Below, one piece after another: positions 9,004 to 18,681 of a DNA stretch of 64,000 nt. Positions within the stretch are counted from its first letter, which is position 1. Each line of letters opens with the position of its first letter. A program made the position numbers and the translations under genes. A model generated the notes under the pieces. It was given only the letters and a program-made list of their open reading frames with translations, ran no database searches and was not told where the DNA came from. Origin of the DNA: PALSA-350 sp963834445 (GTDB lineage Bacteria; Acidobacteriota; Terriglobia; Terriglobales; Acidobacteriaceae); contig CAWIBU010000003.1 of the NCBI GenBank assembly GCA_963834445.1, positions 372,001 through 436,000 of the forward strand, in the 5' to 3' direction.

Positions 9004-10242
9004 TCACTCGTAGCGAAGCGCTTCCACGGGGTTCAGGCTGGCCGCCCGAATAGCGGGCAACATACCGCTGACCAGTCCAACGACCACCAGGATCGCGGTT
9101 GCTACCACCACCGTACCGGGCGAAATCAATAAACGGATGTCGGCAGCTTCCCCATTCGAAGCCATCGCGCTATACAGCGTGATCCGCCCCACGGCGATCG
9201 ACACCAGGTAAGCAAGCGCAATCCCACAGACCCCTCCGGCGCCCGTAATCACCAGAGCCTCCGACAGAAACTGCACCAGGATGTGCCCGCGACGCGCGCC
9301 CAGTGCCTTTTCAATCCCAATCTCGCGCGTGCGCTGCTGCACCGCGACCAGCATGATGTTCATCAGCCCGATGCCCGCAATGCCTAACGTCAGCGTGCCA
9401 ATGAACGCCATCAACACCTGCAGACCGGTCGAGATAACGCGGAACTGGGAGAGTTGCTGCATCAGGTTAGCGACAAAAACTGCGTTGCGATCCGATGGAG
9501 GAAATCCATGCGCAGCCCCGAGCGTTCCCCGCAAAGCTGATTCCGTCGTCTGGTAGTTACCTTCGTAGTTGAACCAGATCGCGTCCAGATACTTGGTATC
9601 TTTCACATCGGTCATGGTGCTGAAAGGCACGTAGATGACGCGGTTGATGTTGTCATCGCCTTCCTGCATCTTGGCCTGCAGCACACCAATGACCGTGAAG
9701 CTGACGCCTTTGATCCGGATGCGCTGACCGATCGGATACAGACCGGAATAAAGCCTGGTCTTGGCCTCAGAACCAATCACAGCGACGTGGTTACGCTCCT
9801 CCAAATCCTTCTCCGTGTAGAAACGGCCATAATCAATCGCCAGTTTTTGCACATCAGCTACCGCAGGATACGATCCACTGACCGACCACGTATAACTGTG
9901 CGTTTCGTTCTGCACCGTGACGTCCTTGGACACTTCGGGCACGGCGTGCAGCAAACCGGGAACGCTGTTCTCGATCAGATCGAGGTCGGCAAGCTGCAGT
10001 CTTACCTTCACCCCTGCTTTCTTCCCCCCGGCCTGCTCGCTGGTAGTCCCGGGAAAGACGCCCATCATGTTGGTGCCGAACTGGGAGAAAATGGCTTCGA
10101 TCGCCCGGCTGAAGCCGGCTCCATAGGCCATCAGCAACACCACGGTGGCGATGCCCCAGGCCATCCCGATCATGGTGATCAGGGTGCGCCGTCGATTGTG
10201 GAGCATCGCTTCATACGCTTGTGTCAGCAGGTCGCGCAACAT
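9004..10242 (-). CDS. MacB/FtsX-type ABC transporter permease
   Basis: About 412 residues beginning MLRDLLTQAYEAMLHNRRRT, with one transmembrane helix near the N-terminus, a large periplasmic domain (roughly residues 50-270) and three C-terminal helices, ending NPVEALRYE. RTREIGIEKALGARR is the conserved cytoplasmic loop of this permease class. Such proteins act as mechanotransmission subunits rather than pumping through the membrane, and need a separate ATPase. The start at 10242 follows AGGAGAAAC; upstream in-frame codons lie inside the neighbour. The second permease ends 10 bp upstream. No ATPase gene is present beside them. Confidence 0.87.
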   Translation of the reverse strand: MLRDLLTQAYEAMLHNRRRTLITMIGMAWGIATVVLLMAYGAGFSRAIEAIFSQFGTNMMGVFPGTTSEQAGGKKAGVKVRLQLADLDLIENSVPGLLHAVPEVSKDVTVQNETHSYTWSVSGSYPAVADVQKLAIDYGRFYTEKDLEERNHVAVIGSEAKTRLYSGLYPIGQRIRIKGVSFTVIGVLQAKMQEGDDNINRVIYVPFSTMTDVKDTKYLDAIWFNYEGNYQTTESALRGTLGAAHGFPPSDRNAVFVANLMQQLSQFRVISTGLQVLMAFIGTLTLGIAGIGLMNIMLVAVQQRTREIGIEKALGARRGHILVQFLSEALVITGAGGVCGIALAYLVSIAVGRITLYSAMASNGEAADIRLLISPGTVVVATAILVVVGLVSGMLPAIRAASLNPVEALRYE

Positions 10243-10252
10243 GGTGTTTCTC

Positions 10253-11509
10253 CTATTCCCTGCGCAGTGCTTCCACTGGATCGAGTTTCGCCGCCTGCCC
10301 CGCGGGGTAGACGCCGGCAACCACTCCGCTTAAGGCCAGCGTGCAGAGAGCAAGTGCTGCCGACCACGGCACCAGCCGCGGCGCGTCAAAGCCCGGCAAA
10401 CTATCGCCCAGCGCGGCGTTCAGCGCGTACATCAGCAGGCCTGCACCCGCGATGCCTACGGCCCCGCTCACTCCGGTAAGAAACATGCCTTCCAGCAGAA
10501 ACTGCGTCATAATGTTGCGCTGCGTGGCCCCCAGCGCTTTCCGCAGGCCGATCTCCCGGGTGCGCTCCGCCACCGATACCAGCATGATATTCACCACGCC
10601 CAGCGCGCCCAGAGCGAGGGTCACGATGCCCACTCCCCCGAGAAACAAATCCATGGCGTCGAAAATTTTGCCCACCATGCGCTGCGAGTTGATTGAGTCC
10701 CACTCTTCGAAGGCGTCGGGGGCATTGGCCGCGAACCCATGCTGCCGGGCAACAATGGCGTGCACTTCCGCAATCGTCGGCAGGTTGTCATTTCTATCGA
10801 ACGGCTGGTACTGCAGCGAGCTCACTGCATCGCGAGGAATGTTTTCACCCGTCAACGGGAAGAGCTCGAGCATGGTAGTCAACGGGATGTAGACCCGTTG
10901 ATTGTCACTGTCATTGTTGCCACGCGCAACGCTGCCCGCAACCCCGATCACCTGAAAGCGCACCCCGTTCAGGAGAATCCATTCACTCAGCGACGGCCGG
11001 CCGGGAAACAACAGCGCGGCGGTCTTCTTGCCCAGTACCACGACGCGGCGGCCTTGCTCTAAATCGTCGGCGCGCAGAAAGCGCCCCTCGGCCACGGGCA
11101 AAAACCGGATGGCGCTGTAGTTGGGCTCGACGCCGGTCACTTCCCCACTGCTGCTCGATACATCGCTCACCTCTTTGATAGTGGTGTTTTCGAGCATCGC
11201 GGTGATGTTACGCACCCGCGGCGCGCCGCTACGCACGGCCGCTTCATCGGCCAGGGTCAGCTTGTAAGGCCGCATACCGGTGTGCTGGCTGGGCACGGCG
11301 GGGATGTTGCCGCCCCACATCATAATGACGTTGTTGCCCAACGAAGCCATCTGGCGGCGCTGCCCCGAGCGAAAGCCCTCGCCAAACCCGATCAGCAGCA
11401 GCATCGAGCCCACACCCCACGCGATGCCAAACATGGTGAGGAAAGCGCGCAGCTTGTGGGCCCAGATGGCTCGAAAGACCTCGCCGAAGATGTCAGCCGG
11501 GGATTGCAT
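10253..11509 (-). CDS. MacB/FtsX-type ABC transporter permease
   Basis: A 418-residue permease with the same layout as its downstream neighbour: helix near residues 20-45 (LTMFGIAWGVGSMLLLIG), a large external domain, then three helices with the loop RTREIGLRKALGAT and an ending LDPVEALRRE. The two proteins are clearly related but not near-identical, so they could form a heterodimer. The matching ATP-binding subunit and adaptor are not adjacent and must be elsewhere if the transporter works. The HlyD-like gene at 15.1 kb lies across treY on the same strand and is not an obvious partner. Confidence 0.87.
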   Translation of the reverse strand: MQSPADIFGEVFRAIWAHKLRAFLTMFGIAWGVGSMLLLIGFGEGFRSGQRRQMASLGNNVIMMWGGNIPAVPSQHTGMRPYKLTLADEAAVRSGAPRVRNITAMLENTTIKEVSDVSSSSGEVTGVEPNYSAIRFLPVAEGRFLRADDLEQGRRVVVLGKKTAALLFPGRPSLSEWILLNGVRFQVIGVAGSVARGNNDSDNQRVYIPLTTMLELFPLTGENIPRDAVSSLQYQPFDRNDNLPTIAEVHAIVARQHGFAANAPDAFEEWDSINSQRMVGKIFDAMDLFLGGVGIVTLALGALGVVNIMLVSVAERTREIGLRKALGATQRNIMTQFLLEGMFLTGVSGAVGIAGAGLLMYALNAALGDSLPGFDAPRLVPWSAALALCTLALSGVVAGVYPAGQAAKLDPVEALRRE

Positions 11510-11559
11510 GCTGTCACCCTCTGATACGGTCCGAACGGTGGGAAAGTTCAGAAAAAGCG

Positions 11560-11742
11560 CTATTTCAGGTTCAGGGCCGTCATCGCCTCGTCGGCGCTCG
11601 GTGTGCTGGATTTGAGATATTCGCCAACCCGCTTGCGCTCATCTGCCGAAAGTGTAGGGCTCAGGGCGAGAATGCGCCGCAGCGTGGTCGAAATATCGTC
11701 GATATAGTTCATCATTCGTATGGCTTCGCCGGAAAGTGGCAT
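11560..11742 (-). CDS. Small hypothetical protein
   Basis: A 60-residue protein, MPLSGEAIRMMNYIDDISTT at the start, probably helical, with no motif I recognise. A good ribosome site (GAGGAAG, 4-5 bp before the ATG) supports it as a real gene. It lies 50 bp upstream of the permease pair on the same strand and could be its first gene. Function unknown. Confidence 0.55.
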   Translation of the reverse strand: MPLSGEAIRMMNYIDDISTTLRRILALSPTLSADERKRVGEYLKSSTPSADEAMTALNLK

Positions 11743-11866
11743 GGGTTCTTCCTCGTTACAATGGAAACTCTGTACCCATTTTCCGTGCTGGGCGCGAATT
11801 CGTAAAGCGACGCCGTGAAAATGGCTGGGCCGATTGCCGTAACTGCACTACAACGGAGTGCATCCA

Positions 11867-14800
11867 ATGGGAATGCCAGTGGCCAGCGAATCCCCGATAA
11901 AGACCAATCCTCGTCAGGAAGCTTCGAACGACATGAAGGAATGCGTGGAGCGCACCCTGCACGCGGATGCCCGGGTACCGGTATCGACCTACCGGGTACA
12001 GATGCACAAGGATTTCACCTTCGCCGATGCGCTCAGCATCGCCGGCTATCTCAAACAGCTGGGTATTGGCGACTTTTATTCGTCACCCATCTTTGAGGCC
12101 CGCCCCAACAGCATGCACGGCTATGACGTGACCCGTCACGACCGCTTAAACCCTGAGCTCGGTGGAGCAGACGGCTTTAAGACTTTCTCCGCAGAACTGC
12201 GCCGCCAGGGTCTGGGCCTGCTGCTCGATATCGTGCCCAATCACATGGGCGTGGGCAACGATTCCATCTGGTGGCAAGACGTGCTCGAGAATGGCCACGC
12301 GTCGCAGTACTCCGAGTATTTCGACATCGATTGGAAGCCGCTCAAGACGGCCATGCGCAACAAGCTGCTGTTGCCCATCCTCGGCGATCAATACGGCGCC
12401 GAGCTGGAAAGTAAACACATCCAGGTATCGATCGAGGACGGGCGTCCGCTGGTTCACTACTACGACCACACCATGCCGATCGCACCGCGCACCGTGCGCA
12501 TGATCTTTGCCGGAATCACGATACCGGAGTCGCTGGTTGAGTTGCTGGGCCGGTTAGAAGACCTGCCGCCCCACGAAACCAGCAACGACGCCTTGCGCGA
12601 GCAGCGGCGCGAGCAATTGCCAGAATTGTTGCAACAGTTACGGCAGGAGCTGCGCTCTGCGGAAATGCAGCCACTGATCGAGCAAGCGACCCACGCCATT
12701 AACGGCGTAGAGGGCGATCCGCATAGCTTTGACCGCTTGCACCTGCTGCTGGATGCGCAGCCGTATCGGCTGGCCTCCTGGCGCACCTCCGCGGAAGAGA
12801 TTAATTATCGCCGCTTCTTTGACGTGAACGACCTGGTAGGCCTGCGCATGGAGAATCCCGCAGTCTTTGCCGAGACCCACTGCCTGATTCGTTCGCTGAT
12901 TGCCTCCCACAGCGTGACCGGGCTGCGCATCGATCATTGCGACGGCATGTTCAACCCCCGCCAGTACCTCATCCGCCTGCAGCTCTTATACCTCGCCAGC
13001 CAATGCGCCGGGCCCTCTCCGCAGCAGGAGACCGCAGCCAACGGCATTGAGCGCAGCATTCTCGACCCCGTGCGCGGATATGACTGGTCGCAAAGCCAGG
13101 GGACACTCTACACCGTGGTCGAGAAGATTCTCGAACCGCGGGAGTATCTGCCCCCGGAGTGGCCCGTCCGCGGCACCTCCGGCTATGACTTTGTCTACCT
13201 CGCCAATGGCATTTTTATTCAGAAAGCCAACGAGAAAAAGTTTGACGCGATTTATGCTCAGGTACTCGGCTACCCCGCCGACCCGGACGAAATTATCTAT
13301 CGCTCCAAACTGCAGGTGATGCAAACCGCGCTGGCCAGCGAAGTCTATGTGCTCACCAATTTGCTCAGCCGCATCGCGGCTTCGAATCGCCGCGCGCGCG
13401 ACTTTACCGACAACATTCTGGAAACAGTTTTGCGCGAAACCATTGCCAGCTTCCCTGTGTACCGCACCTACATCGACGATCGTGGGGAATACAGTGAGCG
13501 CGATGTAGCCTTTTTGCGCAGCGCCATCGCGCGCGCGAAACGGCTCAACCCGGATATCAACGTGTCCGCCTTCGATTTCTTGCGCGAAACGCTGTTGCTC
13601 AAGAGCAGCTCACCCCTCGCGGCCAAACAGAAGCCAGACCCGGAAATGCTTTACTTTGCGCTCAAATTTCAGCAACTCACCGGGCCGGTGATGGCCAAGG
13701 GCGTCGAAGACACGACTTTCTACGTCTACACTCGCTTCGTTTCTTCGAACGAGGTAGGTGGATCGGCGAAGTCGTTTGGCATCTCGCTCGAGACGCTGCA
13801 CCAAAGCAACCAGGAACGGTTGAACCACTCCCCCGACTCCATGCTGACCACTTCTACCCATGACACCAAGCGCAGCGAGGATGTGCGCAACCGCCTGAAC
13901 GTTTTGTCTGAGCTTCCCCAGGTTTGGTCAGCCTCTGTGCGCCGTTGGCAGCGCATGAACCAGAAGTTCAAGCGCACGCTCGAAGATGGCCGCGTCGCCC
14001 CAGACGGCAACGAGGAGTACCTGCTCTACCAAACAATTCTCGGTGCGTGGCCGTGGCAAATGGAGAGCGTGCAGGACCGCGAGCAGTACGTCGAACGGAT
14101 CAAGCAGTACGCAAAAAAGGCACTGAGCGAAGCCAAGATAAATTTGAGCTGGATCAACCCGGATCCCGATTACATTGACGCGGTGCACGCCTTTATCAGC
14201 TCCATCCTGATGCCTGGAGCGCGGGGAAAAGAAAGTCCGTTCGTCGCTTCGTTCGAGTCCCTGATGACCCAGCTGCGTTTATTTGGAGCGGTGAATTCGC
14301 TGGCCCAGGTGGTACTGAAGATAGCGTCGCCGGGCGTTCCTGACTTTTATCAGGGCAGCGAACTTTGGGACCTGAGCCTGGTCGACCCCGACAACCGCCG
14401 CCCGGTCGATTACCGCCTGCGCGCCGATAGCCTGGCTGCACTGCACGCGCTGGAGAACAGCGAAGGGCCCGCTGCCGTGGTCGCCGACCTGCTCGGCAAC
14501 CTGGCCGACGGCCGCGCCAAGCTCTGGACCATGCACCGCGCGCTCGACCTGCGGCGCCAGGAACACGCTCTCTTTCGCCGAGGAGAGTATTTAGCGCTCG
14601 AAGTTACGGGTGAGCGTCAGGAACACGTAATCGCGTTCCTGCGCGGTAACCCGGCGAGTGGCCGCAACGTGCTGGTGGTGCTGCCGCGCTTTGCCTGCAC
14701 CCTGATGCGGGGTAAGGCGCAGCTGCCTCTGGGCGAAGCCTGGGGCAAAGATCAATTGCGTCTGCCCGTCCTTGCCGGAACGCAATATCGCAATATCTTC

Positions 14801-14908
14801 ACCGGAGAATCGGTCACCGTGTCAGACCAGCAGACGCTGGCGCTGAGCACCCTCTTCGCTACCTACCCGGTCGCGTTGTTGCTGAGCGACGATTCGCCGC
14901 TGTACTGA
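11867..14908 (+). CDS. treY: Malto-oligosyltrehalose synthase
   Basis: This GH13 enzyme turns the reducing end of a malto-oligosaccharide into a trehalosyl unit. About 1013 residues, long for the family because of inserts. STYRVQMHKDFTFADA, YSSPIFEARPNSMHGYDV and DIVPNHMG are TreY markers. GLRIDHCDG holds the nucleophile Asp, and KILEPREYLP-W followed by GTSGYDF holds the acid/base Glu. The start at 11867 lies 8 bp after GGAG; an in-frame GTG at 11858 overlaps that site. The partner hydrolase treZ and debrancher treX are not next to it, so the pathway must be completed elsewhere. Confidence 0.92.
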   Translation: MGMPVASESPIKTNPRQEASNDMKECVERTLHADARVPVSTYRVQMHKDFTFADALSIAGYLKQLGIGDFYSSPIFEARPNSMHGYDVTRHDRLNPELGGADGFKTFSAELRRQGLGLLLDIVPNHMGVGNDSIWWQDVLENGHASQYSEYFDIDWKPLKTAMRNKLLLPILGDQYGAELESKHIQVSIEDGRPLVHYYDHTMPIAPRTVRMIFAGITIPESLVELLGRLEDLPPHETSNDALREQRREQLPELLQQLRQELRSAEMQPLIEQATHAINGVEGDPHSFDRLHLLLDAQPYRLASWRTSAEEINYRRFFDVNDLVGLRMENPAVFAETHCLIRSLIASHSVTGLRIDHCDGMFNPRQYLIRLQLLYLASQCAGPSPQQETAANGIERSILDPVRGYDWSQSQGTLYTVVEKILEPREYLPPEWPVRGTSGYDFVYLANGIFIQKANEKKFDAIYAQVLGYPADPDEIIYRSKLQVMQTALASEVYVLTNLLSRIAASNRRARDFTDNILETVLRETIASFPVYRTYIDDRGEYSERDVAFLRSAIARAKRLNPDINVSAFDFLRETLLLKSSSPLAAKQKPDPEMLYFALKFQQLTGPVMAKGVEDTTFYVYTRFVSSNEVGGSAKSFGISLETLHQSNQERLNHSPDSMLTTSTHDTKRSEDVRNRLNVLSELPQVWSASVRRWQRMNQKFKRTLEDGRVAPDGNEEYLLYQTILGAWPWQMESVQDREQYVERIKQYAKKALSEAKINLSWINPDPDYIDAVHAFISSILMPGARGKESPFVASFESLMTQLRLFGAVNSLAQVVLKIASPGVPDFYQGSELWDLSLVDPDNRRPVDYRLRADSLAALHALENSEGPAAVVADLLGNLADGRAKLWTMHRALDLRRQEHALFRRGEYLALEVTGERQEHVIAFLRGNPASGRNVLVVLPRFACTLMRGKAQLPLGEAWGKDQLRLPVLAGTQYRNIFTGESVTVSDQQTLALSTLFATYPVALLLSDDSPLY

Positions 14909-14953
14909 TCCTGGCGCCCCTCAAGAAGCCACAAAGTGGGTGGCCACAACTTT

Positions 14954-15101
14954 GTCATCTCGACCGGAGCGTACTCGAATTCCTGTTTCGCTGCGCCAGA
15001 CAGGCCCACATGTGCGGCTTTCATTAAGGAAAGCCGCATGAAGTTGGCCAGCGCCACCAACCTCGACAGGAATTCGGGGGAGCGCAGTGGAGAGATCTGC
15101 G
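14954..15101. repeat. Hairpin repeat with GAATTC arms, copy 1
   Basis: Outer arms GAATTCCTGT and ACAGGAATTC enclose an inner perfect hairpin GCGGCTTTC / GAAAGCCGC with loop ATTAAG. The element is introduced by a GTCATCTCGACCGGAGC motif and ends with GGGGGAGCGCAGTGGAGAGATC. It lies between the convergent ends of treY and the hlyD-like gene, where a transcript hairpin could stop both. Four more copies lie at 21.1-22.5 kb. Confidence 0.85.
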
Positions 15102-15131
15102 GTTTGCCCTTCCCGTATGTGTGACGCGTTG

Positions 15132-16400
15132 CTAGTTCTTGACCCGAACCGTAGGCTCGACCGACAGCCCCGGCCGCAATAAATGATCCTGGTCCTCATT
15201 GCGATCCGTCAGGTCGATGCGCACCGGTATACGCTGCACCACCTTAACGTAGTTGCCGGTAGCATTCTCCGGCGGAAACAGGCTCAGCATCGACCCCGTC
15301 GCGCCGCCAATCTGCGTCACCTTGCCGTCATAGTCGCGCCCATAAGCGTCCACATGAATCTTCACCGGCTGCCCCGGACGCATCATCCGCAACTGCGTCT
15401 CCTTGAAGTTCGCCGTGATCCAGATATCGTCGAGCGACACCAGCGTCATCAGGTTCTGCCCCACGCTCACGTTCTGCGCCACCTGCACGCTCTTCTTGGT
15501 GATGATGCCGTTGGCCGGCGCAACAATCCGGGTATAGCTCAAGTTCAATTTTGCCTGCGCCAGCTGGGCGCGCGCCTGCTCCACCTGCGCCGCCGCCTGG
15601 TCTGCCTTGGCCTTCTGAATCTTCAACTGGTCGGGCCCGGTTTGTGCATTCTTCAGGTCGGCCTGCGACTGCACCACTTTGTCGCGCGCAATCCGCACCG
15701 CATCTTCGGCCGCAATTTCGTTGGCTTTGGCCCCGACCAGAGCCGCCTTGGCGGAGTCGGCCGTCGCCACCGTGGCATCGAACTGCTGCTTCGAAATCAC
15801 GTCCTTTTCCACCAGCGGCGTATACCGCTTCAGATCGAGTTGCGCTTTAATGTTGTTGGCTTCCGCCTGGGCAACCTGCGCCTGGGCCGCTTCCAATTGC
15901 CGCTGCGACTGTTGCACCGTCGCATCTGAAGTGCGCACACCCGAAGAGGCCGACTGCAGGGTCGAGCTGGTGTTCACCCCAATCAGCGGGATGTTCACCC
16001 GGGCCGCCTCATAGTTAGCCTCAGCACTTTCCAGGCTGGCCTCGTCCTGCTGCACCGCCACCTGGAAATCCTTGGGGTCGATCTCCGCAATCAGGGTGCC
16101 CGCCTGCACGTACTGAATCTCATCCACGTTCACCTTGATGACCTGGCCGGCCACCCGCGCACTTACCTGGATGAGATTGCCCTCCACCTCGGCGTCGTCG
16201 GTGTCTTCGTAATAAGTAGAGTGCCACCAGAACAGCAGCGCGCCCACGATCAGCACAGCCACCACGCCGATGACGATGAAGCGGCGCCTCCCCTTCTTGC
16301 GCGGGGGGGGACTGTCCATATCATTCTGGTCGTTGTTGCCAGCCTGCGGACCCTCTTCGACGGTACTAGAACGGCCTGATTCCGGATTCTGCTCAGCCAC
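15132..16400 (-). CDS. HlyD/EmrA-family membrane fusion protein
   Basis: A 422-residue periplasmic adaptor. The N-terminus is charged and cytoplasmic, then one membrane helix (FIVIGVVAVLIVGALLFWW), followed by the biotinyl-lipoyl half motif (VSARVAGQVIKVNVDEIQYV), a long alanine- and glutamine-rich coiled-coil hairpin (about residues 110-270) and the second lipoyl half with GIITKKSVQVAQNVSVGQ. Such proteins link an inner-membrane exporter to a TolC channel. It starts 2 bp after the tolC-like stop. An EmrB-type pump gene is not found downstream. Confidence 0.88.
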   Translation of the reverse strand: MAEQNPESGRSSTVEEGPQAGNNDQNDMDSPPPRKKGRRRFIVIGVVAVLIVGALLFWWHSTYYEDTDDAEVEGNLIQVSARVAGQVIKVNVDEIQYVQAGTLIAEIDPKDFQVAVQQDEASLESAEANYEAARVNIPLIGVNTSSTLQSASSGVRTSDATVQQSQRQLEAAQAQVAQAEANNIKAQLDLKRYTPLVEKDVISKQQFDATVATADSAKAALVGAKANEIAAEDAVRIARDKVVQSQADLKNAQTGPDQLKIQKAKADQAAAQVEQARAQLAQAKLNLSYTRIVAPANGIITKKSVQVAQNVSVGQNLMTLVSLDDIWITANFKETQLRMMRPGQPVKIHVDAYGRDYDGKVTQIGGATGSMLSLFPPENATGNYVKVVQRIPVRIDLTDRNEDQDHLLRPGLSVEPTVRVKN

Positions 16401-16402
16401 CG

Positions 16403-17869
16403 CTACTTTCCTCCCACGTAATCCTTGTAATTTGTCTGCGCGATACCCAGTGCTCGGGCGAGCGACAATTTCGCCACATTATGCTGGTACAGGCTGGAGA
16501 CAAACTGGTCATCCGCCTGCGCCATCGATGCCTGGGCCTGCGATACAGCAAGGTTATCGGCGACGCCCGCCGCGTAGCGCTGCTGCGCTTCGTGCAAGGC
16601 CTCTGTCGCCAATTCTACGTTGCTGCGCGCAACCACCACCTGCTTGGCCGCTGCTTCAATATCGAGAATACTGTTGCGGACGTCGGCGCTCACCTGGCCC
16701 CGCAGATCGTTCAACTGTGCCTGCTTCTGTTCCAGTTGCGCCTGTGCCGCCTGGGCGTCGCCTCGTAATTTGGCTTCTTCAAACAGCGGGACCGAAGCCG
16801 TGCCGACGGCGTCAAAGGTTCCATGGGAATGGCCCAGGGTCGGTCCAATGTCCCCGTAATCCCCTGAGAACGCCAGGGTGGGATACCGCTCCGCCGTGGC
16901 CGCTGAGCGCGAAGCCTTTGACCCCTCCACCTGCTGCTGCAACGCCTGCAAATCACGGCGATGGGCCAATGCCTGCTGTACCGCGGCATTGGCATCCAGA
17001 TTGTCGAGCGTCTGAAAGGGCGCCTGGTCGCTCAAGCTATAGCTTTGCTCGAGCGACAAGCCAATCACCCGGGCCAACGCGATCTTGTCTTTCTCGTACT
17101 GGTTCTGCGCCGTAATCAACGTCTGCTGCTGGGTTTGGTAGTCCACCCGGGCGCGCAATTCATCGAGCAGAGGAGCAGTACCCGCCTGGTGGTTGGCCAC
17201 CGCCTGGTCGAGCGACACCTTGGAAGTGTTTACCTGCGCCTGGGCCGACTGCACCCGCGACTGGTCGGCGATGCACAGCAGGTACGCATTGCCCACCGTG
17301 AGCACGACCAGATCCTTCGCATCCTCCACCGAGAGCCTGGCGCCGGCAAAGTTATGTTTGGCGGCCAGATAATTCTGCAGCGACGAAATATTCAACAGCG
17401 ACCCTTGTGCCGAAGCGCGGATGTCGGTATATCCATAAGGCCCGATAATCGCCGGGAAGCCGGGAATCGATAAGCCTTCTGCCCGCAAATTGGTTTGCTG
17501 CGCGGCCTCTTTGGCGGTCGCATCCACCGTGGGCAGCAGGGCCTGCAGTTGTTGCAGCCGCTGGGCGCTGGCCGACCCGGCGTTAACCCCCGAAAGCACC
17601 AGCCCCAGGTTGTATTGCAACCCCATGTGGATCGCCTGATCAAGCGAGAGCGGCAGAACTCCGGGGACCACAGCTTGCCGGACCACGCTGCCCTGGTACG
17701 TGCTGCTGGTGATTTGCGCCGGCATCGCCTGCACCGAAGGCGCGGAGCTACTGGAGGACGAGCCGCCGCCGGCTGCAGCCTGCGCCCGAGAAACGGTGGG
17801 CGCAATGCTCAGGCAAAGGAGCATAAGGAGCGGTAGCCCACCCCGCACTTCACCCCGATCGCGTTTCAT
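16403..17869 (-). CDS. TolC-family outer membrane efflux protein
   Basis: About 488 residues from the ATG at 17869. A signal peptide (LPLLMLLCLSIAPTVSRAQ) is followed by a low-complexity linker rich in Ala, Gly and Ser, then two OEP repeats: LSLDQAIHMGLQYNLGLV and, after the midpoint, further long heptad helices (QLEQKQAQLNDLRGQVSADV). These trimers form the exit duct through the outer membrane. An open frame continues 174 bp upstream without a signal sequence at its start, so the internal ATG is preferred. Operon with the adaptor gene. Confidence 0.87.
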   Translation of the reverse strand: MKRDRGEVRGGLPLLMLLCLSIAPTVSRAQAAAGGGSSSSSSAPSVQAMPAQITSSTYQGSVVRQAVVPGVLPLSLDQAIHMGLQYNLGLVLSGVNAGSASAQRLQQLQALLPTVDATAKEAAQQTNLRAEGLSIPGFPAIIGPYGYTDIRASAQGSLLNISSLQNYLAAKHNFAGARLSVEDAKDLVVLTVGNAYLLCIADQSRVQSAQAQVNTSKVSLDQAVANHQAGTAPLLDELRARVDYQTQQQTLITAQNQYEKDKIALARVIGLSLEQSYSLSDQAPFQTLDNLDANAAVQQALAHRRDLQALQQQVEGSKASRSAATAERYPTLAFSGDYGDIGPTLGHSHGTFDAVGTASVPLFEEAKLRGDAQAAQAQLEQKQAQLNDLRGQVSADVRNSILDIEAAAKQVVVARSNVELATEALHEAQQRYAAGVADNLAVSQAQASMAQADDQFVSSLYQHNVAKLSLARALGIAQTNYKDYVGGK

Positions 17870-17975
17870 CCTTGAGTCAACCTCGGCAAGCAACCTATGG
17901 CCCGGAAAACGGCAGCACCCGCTTGGATGCAAATGATCTTGTGAATTATTCAAAAAGAAGGCCGCATCAACCGCT

Positions 17976-18078
17976 GGGTGGCCCATGCAAGCTTTGCTTG
18001 AGCTTGGCCGCAGCCAACGGTGGGGGACATCTAAGCGGTGCAAATCTACTCACTCAAGCAAAGCTTGATGGGCCACCC
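17976..18078. repeat. Long inverted repeat between sigma-like and tolC-like genes
   Basis: Arms of about 26 bp, 17976-18002 and 18053-18078, are complementary except for one bulged base (GGGTGGCCCAT and CAAGCTTTGCTTGAG segments), with a loop of about 50 bp. It lies 9 bp beyond the stop of the sigma-like gene. No T-run follows, so it is more likely a dispersed palindromic repeat than a classical terminator, though the RNA would fold strongly. Confidence 0.75.
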
Positions 18079-18087
18079 TCCAGCCTT

Positions 18088-18681
18088 TCAGGCCGGCATC
18101 AACGAAGTCTGCGAGCTCATCAGGCAGGTTGCCAGCGAGCAAAGCGCCTGCCGGTAAGCTGCGCCCACCTGGTCACGCCGCCATGCCTGGGCTCCCCGAT
18201 CTCCGCTCTGGCGCAGGTTCTCCGCCGTCTGTTCCCCATCTTGTCCGGCCACCGCGCGCAATACAAAAATCGCCCGCAGCGCCGGCGCCAGCCGCTCCAG
18301 CCATTCCCGCATCCCTGCCCGGCCGGCGCCTGAGAGCAATGCACCCAGGTGCTCGCCACTCAACCCCGCCGCGCCCAGGTCATCCGTCTCCAGGCAACCG
18401 GCGTCCGCTGGTTGCTCGGCCGGCACGGCAAAGGCTCCCGGGTAAAGTCCCGCCATGCGCCGCACGGCGTTCCGCACCAGCCGCGCGCGCGCCTCGGTGT
18501 AGGCCAGCGTTCCCTCCGCGCATGGGTCGGTCTCTACCTCGGCCACTGTCTCTTCCACCAGGGTAACGGCATCCTGCTCATTGCCCAGCATCAGGGCGGC
18601 TATCTGAAAGAGGTGCAAAGCCGAATCCTCAGCCGTCAGGGGGCTGCTGCCTATCGCCTGGCCCAAATTCTGCTCCATCAT
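18088..18681 (-). CDS. Diverged sigma-70/ECF-like protein
   Basis: A 197-residue protein starting after AAGGAGACGCGC. HLFQIAALMLGNEQDAVTLVEE resembles sigma region 2 of ECF factors (LFRxAxxMLGNxxDAEDLVQE), and APALRAIFVLRAVAGQDGEQ resembles the start of region 4.2. The recognition helix that should follow is poorly matched (TAENLRQSGDRGAQAWRR), and the promoter-melting part is weak. It may be a sigma relative that has lost core or DNA contacts, or a regulator. It lies upstream of the tolC-hlyD pair on the same strand. Confidence 0.45.
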   Translation of the reverse strand: MMEQNLGQAIGSSPLTAEDSALHLFQIAALMLGNEQDAVTLVEETVAEVETDPCAEGTLAYTEARARLVRNAVRRMAGLYPGAFAVPAEQPADAGCLETDDLGAAGLSGEHLGALLSGAGRAGMREWLERLAPALRAIFVLRAVAGQDGEQTAENLRQSGDRGAQAWRRDQVGAAYRQALCSLATCLMSSQTSLMPA

